Assembly: GCA_016716265.1 (NCBI GenBank)
Contig: JADJWQ010000006.1
Coordinates: 1,639,501 to 1,703,500 of the forward strand
DNA: 64,000 nucleotides
Origin: Planctomycetota bacterium
GTDB taxonomy: Bacteria; Planctomycetota; UBA1135; UBA2386
Reading direction: 5' to 3'
Below, piece by piece: positions 61,083 to 64,000 of the stretch. The notes beneath the pieces are model-generated. The model was not told where the DNA came from, searched no databases, and saw only the letters and a list, made by a program, of their open reading frames with translations. The translations under genes were made by a program, and so were the position numbers. How positions within the stretch are numbered: the stretch's first letter is position 1; each line of letters begins with the position of its first letter.

Positions 61083-63869
61083 ATGAGCCAGAGCGAGAGC
61101 CCCCGCGCCGATCGCCTCGGAGAGGCGATCGAGGCCTACCTCGAGCACCGCGCGCGCGGTCACACGCCCGGGGACTCCCTGCTGGAGGAGCACCCCACGC
61201 TGCAGGAGTGGCTGTCGCCGATGCTCGCGCCGGCGGCGGGGGAGATCGCCGACATGCCCGACCAGGGCCTCGACCTGCTCGGCGACTTCCGCCTGGTCCG
61301 CGAGCGCGGGCGCGGTGGGATGGGAGTGGTGTTCGAGGCCGTGCAGCAGTCGCTGGGCCGGCGCGTCGCGCTCAAGGTCCTGGCCGCCGAGCGGACCGGG
61401 TCGGCGCGCAGCATCGAGCGGTTCCGGCGTGAAGCCAGCGCGACCGCCAAGCTGCGACACCCGTCGATCGTCCAGGTGTTCGGCGTCGGCGAGCTCGCGG
61501 GCCGCCACGTGATCGCCATGGAGTTCGTCGACGGGCCCAACCTCGCCGAACGACTCGAGCAGCAGCGCGAGCGCGCGGAGCCGCGCATCGTCAGCGACGA
61601 CGACGATCGCAGCCACGTGGTGCAGGTCGCGGACCTCGTCGCGCAGCTCGCCGACGCGCTCGCCTATGCGCACCAGAACGGCGTCGTGCACCGCGACGTG
61701 AAGCCGCACAACGTGCTGCTGCAGCACGACGGCACACCCAAGCTCGTCGACTTCGGCGTCGCCAAGGTGGTCGATGCCGTGTCGCTCTCGCACACGCGCG
61801 AGCTGATCGGCACTCCGCACTACATGAGCCCCGAGCAGGCCTCGCGCGGCGACGCGTCCGATCCGCGGTCGGACGTGTTCTCGCTGGGCGTCGTCCTCTA
61901 CGAGCTCCTGACCTTCGCCCGACCGTTCGACGGGCCGACCGCTGACCACGTCCTCGCGGCGATCCGCAGCCACGACCCCGAGCGCCTGCGGATCCGCGAC
62001 CCGCGCATCCCGCGGGAGCTCGAGCTGATCTGCGAGCACGCGCTCGAGAAGATCCCGGCCGAACGCTACCCCTCGGCCGCAGCGATGGCCGCGGACCTGC
62101 GCAGCTTCCTGCGTCACGAGCCGATCTCGGTGAGCGCGCCCGGACCGCTCACGCGCGTGCGCAAGCTCGCGCGCCGGCACCGGGTGCTCCTGTCCCTGAT
62201 CACGGTCACGGCCGTCGGGCTCGGAGTGGCGTACGCGTTGGCCGCCGAGTGGCGCCGCGCCGGCGTCGATGCGCAGCGCGAGCAGACGCTGCGCGCGGAG
62301 CGCTTCGCGTTCGACGCGGTCGACAAGGTGCTCGAGCTCCTCGCCGACGAGCTGCCGCGCAGCGTGCAGTCGGACGCCGCTGCGCGCGACCGCATCCGCG
62401 ACGCCGTGCGGCTCTACGAGGAGTACCTGCACGATGTCGGCGAGCAGCCGAACCTGCGCGCGACCGTCGCGAACGCGCTGCAGCGCGTGGCAGCGGTGTA
62501 TCGCGAGCTCGGCCTGCTCGTCGAGGCGAACGCCGTGTGCGCGCGGTCGATCGCGCTCTGGCAGTCGCTGCTCGCCGAGGACGGCGTCGGCGCGCTGACC
62601 CGGCTGGCGCTCGCCGACGCGTACCGCGTGCGCATGCGGATCGCCCAGCGCGCACTGGACGCCGACGCCGCGCGAGAGGCCTACGAGGCCGACGTGAGCG
62701 CACGCCGGACCGTGCTCGCGCACGAGCCCGGCAACCGCGCCGCGCTCATCGGGCTCGGACGGACCAATGCCGACCGTGGCCGCGGGCTGTTCGACGGGGC
62801 CGGGTCCCTGGCCGAAGCGCGCGCTGCGCTCGAGCAAGCCCGCGCCATCTGGACGCAGATCGACGCGCCGACCTCCGACGACCCGGGGCTGCGGCTGATC
62901 GCGCTGCAGACCGACACCGGACTCGCCTACGTCGAGCACCGGGCCGGCCGCTTCGCCGAGGCGCGCACGGCATTCGCAGCCGCGCTCGCCGCGGCGGAGG
63001 CCGACCCGAAGGCCGCCGAACCTGACGCGGTCGAATGGCAGATCCAGCTCGCCGAGTGCGCGTTCGGGCTCGGCGTCGCGTGCCGCGACCTCGGCGACCG
63101 GAAGGCAGCCGTCACCAATCTGCGGCGCGCACTCGAATTGCAGGATGGCATCCGGCAGCGGCTGCCGGGACGCATCGACAATCGCCGGCGGACGATCGCC
63201 ACCCGCACGACGTTGGGCGGGGTGCTCCTGGGTCAGGGCGACAAGGCCGGCGCGGCGGCGGAATTCGAGCCTGCGCTCGCGGAGCTTCGCGCCCTCGCCC
63301 TGGTCGACGGCACCTCGACGCGCGCGGCGCAGCAGCTCGCGAACCTCGAGAACCACCTGGCCGCCACCTGCTTTCGTGGCTCGGAGCCACCGGACGAGGC
63401 GGTGTTCGCACATTACGACGCGGCGGTCGAGGCCCTCGAGGGCGCCCTGCGGGACACGTCCGAGGTGCCGGCGATCCGCACCAACCTGGGCGCGACGTTC
63501 GGCAATGCCGCTGCCGCTCATCTGCTGCGCGGCGAACTCGATCCTGCGCTCACCACCGTCGATCGGGCGATCGCGGAACAGCGCGCGGCGATCGCAGCCG
63601 ACCCGGAACGCGACACGGCGCGCGACTTCCTGCGCAACCACCACCTGCTGCGCGCGCAGATCCTGCTCGAGCGGGGCGAACTAGACAGCGCGGTGCGGGC
63701 CATCGACGCGAGCCTGGATTGGTCCAGGACACCGAAGGACCTCGGCCCGGCGGCGGTGGTCATGGATCAGTGCGCCGCGGCGACGACCGATGCCGAGGCC
63801 CGCCGCGCGCTGCGCGAGCGCGCCGCGGCGCTGCGCGAGCGGGCCGCCGCAATGCGGAGCGGACGATGA
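61083..63869 (+). CDS. Hanks-type Ser/Thr protein kinase with membrane helix and TPR-like tail
   Basis: A 928-residue kinase. Residues about 65-345 are a complete kinase domain: glycine loop RGRGGMGVVFEA, Lys98 in VALKVL, catalytic VHRDVKPHN with Asp205, a normal DFG at 223-225 and GTPHYMSPEQ. A single membrane helix lies at about 366-386 (RVLLSLITVTAVGLGVAYAL). The extracytoplasmic part of about 540 residues is helical with TPR-like repeats. Compared with the kinase at 43516 the frame is intact. Its stop overlaps the start of a sigma-factor-like gene by 4 bp (ATGA at 63866), so kinase and sigma factor are coupled here in the reverse order. The upstream part of the long open frame (60858-61082) is rejected because it lacks protein character. 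Confidence 0.92.
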   Translation: MSQSESPRADRLGEAIEAYLEHRARGHTPGDSLLEEHPTLQEWLSPMLAPAAGEIADMPDQGLDLLGDFRLVRERGRGGMGVVFEAVQQSLGRRVALKVLAAERTGSARSIERFRREASATAKLRHPSIVQVFGVGELAGRHVIAMEFVDGPNLAERLEQQRERAEPRIVSDDDDRSHVVQVADLVAQLADALAYAHQNGVVHRDVKPHNVLLQHDGTPKLVDFGVAKVVDAVSLSHTRELIGTPHYMSPEQASRGDASDPRSDVFSLGVVLYELLTFARPFDGPTADHVLAAIRSHDPERLRIRDPRIPRELELICEHALEKIPAERYPSAAAMAADLRSFLRHEPISVSAPGPLTRVRKLARRHRVLLSLITVTAVGLGVAYALAAEWRRAGVDAQREQTLRAERFAFDAVDKVLELLADELPRSVQSDAAARDRIRDAVRLYEEYLHDVGEQPNLRATVANALQRVAAVYRELGLLVEANAVCARSIALWQSLLAEDGVGALTRLALADAYRVRMRIAQRALDADAAREAYEADVSARRTVLAHEPGNRAALIGLGRTNADRGRGLFDGAGSLAEARAALEQARAIWTQIDAPTSDDPGLRLIALQTDTGLAYVEHRAGRFAEARTAFAAALAAAEADPKAAEPDAVEWQIQLAECAFGLGVACRDLGDRKAAVTNLRRALELQDGIRQRLPGRIDNRRRTIATRTTLGGVLLGQGDKAGAAAEFEPALAELRALALVDGTSTRAAQQLANLENHLAATCFRGSEPPDEAVFAHYDAAVEALEGALRDTSEVPAIRTNLGATFGNAAAAHLLRGELDPALTTVDRAIAEQRAAIAADPERDTARDFLRNHHLLRAQILLERGELDSAVRAIDASLDWSRTPKDLGPAAVVMDQCAAATTDAEARRALRERAAALRERAAAMRSGR

Positions 63870-64000
63870 CGACGACTTCCCGAGACACCGACCCGCCGGA
63901 GCTGCCGCCGGCGTTCGAGGAGCTGGTGCAGCGCAACCTGGAGTGGGCACGGCAATTCGTCAGCCGCCGCCTGCGCCAGCCGCTGCGCGGCGACGCCGAC
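63866..64000 (+). CDS. Probable ECF sigma factor, N-terminal part only
   Basis: The frame starts at the ATG at 63866, overlapping the kinase stop by 4 bp, and runs off the right edge after 45 codons. The visible part, containing PPAFEELVQRNLEWARQFVS and RRLRQPLRGDAD, resembles the start of sigma region 2 in planctomycete ECF-like factors. The pairing with a kinase gene, as at 43516-47880, supports this. Only the N-terminus can be judged, so the identification is tentative. Confidence 0.55.
   Translation, partial: MTTTSRDTDPPELPPAFEELVQRNLEWARQFVSRRLRQPLRGDAD

Noticed and set aside
61065..63644. 859-codon minus-strand open frame opposite the kinase
   Set aside because: It is antisense to a kinase with all catalytic motifs and has no protein character; a GC-driven shadow frame.
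1..64000. tRNA, rRNA, CRISPR arrays, riboswitches and prophage genes
   Set aside because: Looked for by eye and not found; small structured RNAs could be missed without a covariance search.

Overview
The window is a very GC-rich chromosomal segment that points to the phylum Planctomycetota. The strongest evidence is a four-gene operon at 32054-40090 encoding a Tat-type DUF1501 protein, a PPC-domain protein, a DUF1549/DUF1553 protein and a c-type haem/WD40 protein. Supporting signs are Hanks-type kinases with TPR tails paired with ECF sigma factors, DWG instead of DFG in one kinase, and many secreted proteins sharing one C-terminal domain. No rRNA, tRNA, CRISPR array or intact mobile element was seen.

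Layout. 1-3321: a YihY/BrkB membrane protein cut by the window edge, a lipoprotein HtrA-like protease and an XRE-shikimate kinase fusion. 3322-7768: transposase debris, two overlapping secreted-protein genes (one apparently 5'-truncated) and a non-coding stretch with a dispersed repeat. 7769-10311: two exported proteins. 10413-15505: two arsenic modules facing each other, arsR-trx-trx-ccdA-permease on the plus strand and arsR-acr3-arsC on the minus strand. 15566-21749: an SDR, then an ECF sigma factor overlapping a 1608-residue alpha-2-macroglobulin-like membrane protein with an anti-sigma-like N-terminus. 22013-31953: a secreted beta-lactamase-fold hydrolase, a BtuF-like protein, an alpha/beta hydrolase with a dihydroorotate dehydrogenase-like gene, a nitroreductase, a TPR/AAA+ pair and a SLC13-type transporter. 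32054-40090: the planctomycete operon. 40220-42749: a small unknown gene and a Tat-exported Gfo/Idh/MocA oxidoreductase. 43516-50881: a frameshifted kinase/TPR gene with its sigma factor, and a delta-60 repeat protein. 51056-60704: secreted proteins mixed with several decayed genes, then an FAD oxidoreductase. 61083-64000: a second kinase overlapping a second sigma gene cut by the right edge.

How genes work together. Genes are tightly packed, and 4-bp ATGA or GTGA overlaps are common in the arsenic modules, the sigma/macroglobulin pair, the AAA/TPR pair, the planctomycete operon and the kinase/sigma pair, implying translational coupling. The arsenic genes form a complete arsenate-reduction and arsenite-export pathway plus a thiol-redox/permease branch. 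Three sigma factors are each linked to a membrane protein that could sense the envelope. Between these operons lie gaps of about 400-1000 bp holding recognisable gene debris (transposase, DUF1629-like, AAA ATPase, Kelch). The most unusual system is the sigma factor with the macroglobulin/anti-sigma fusion. The most unusual DNA element is a perfect 33-bp-arm palindrome at 31965-32039.
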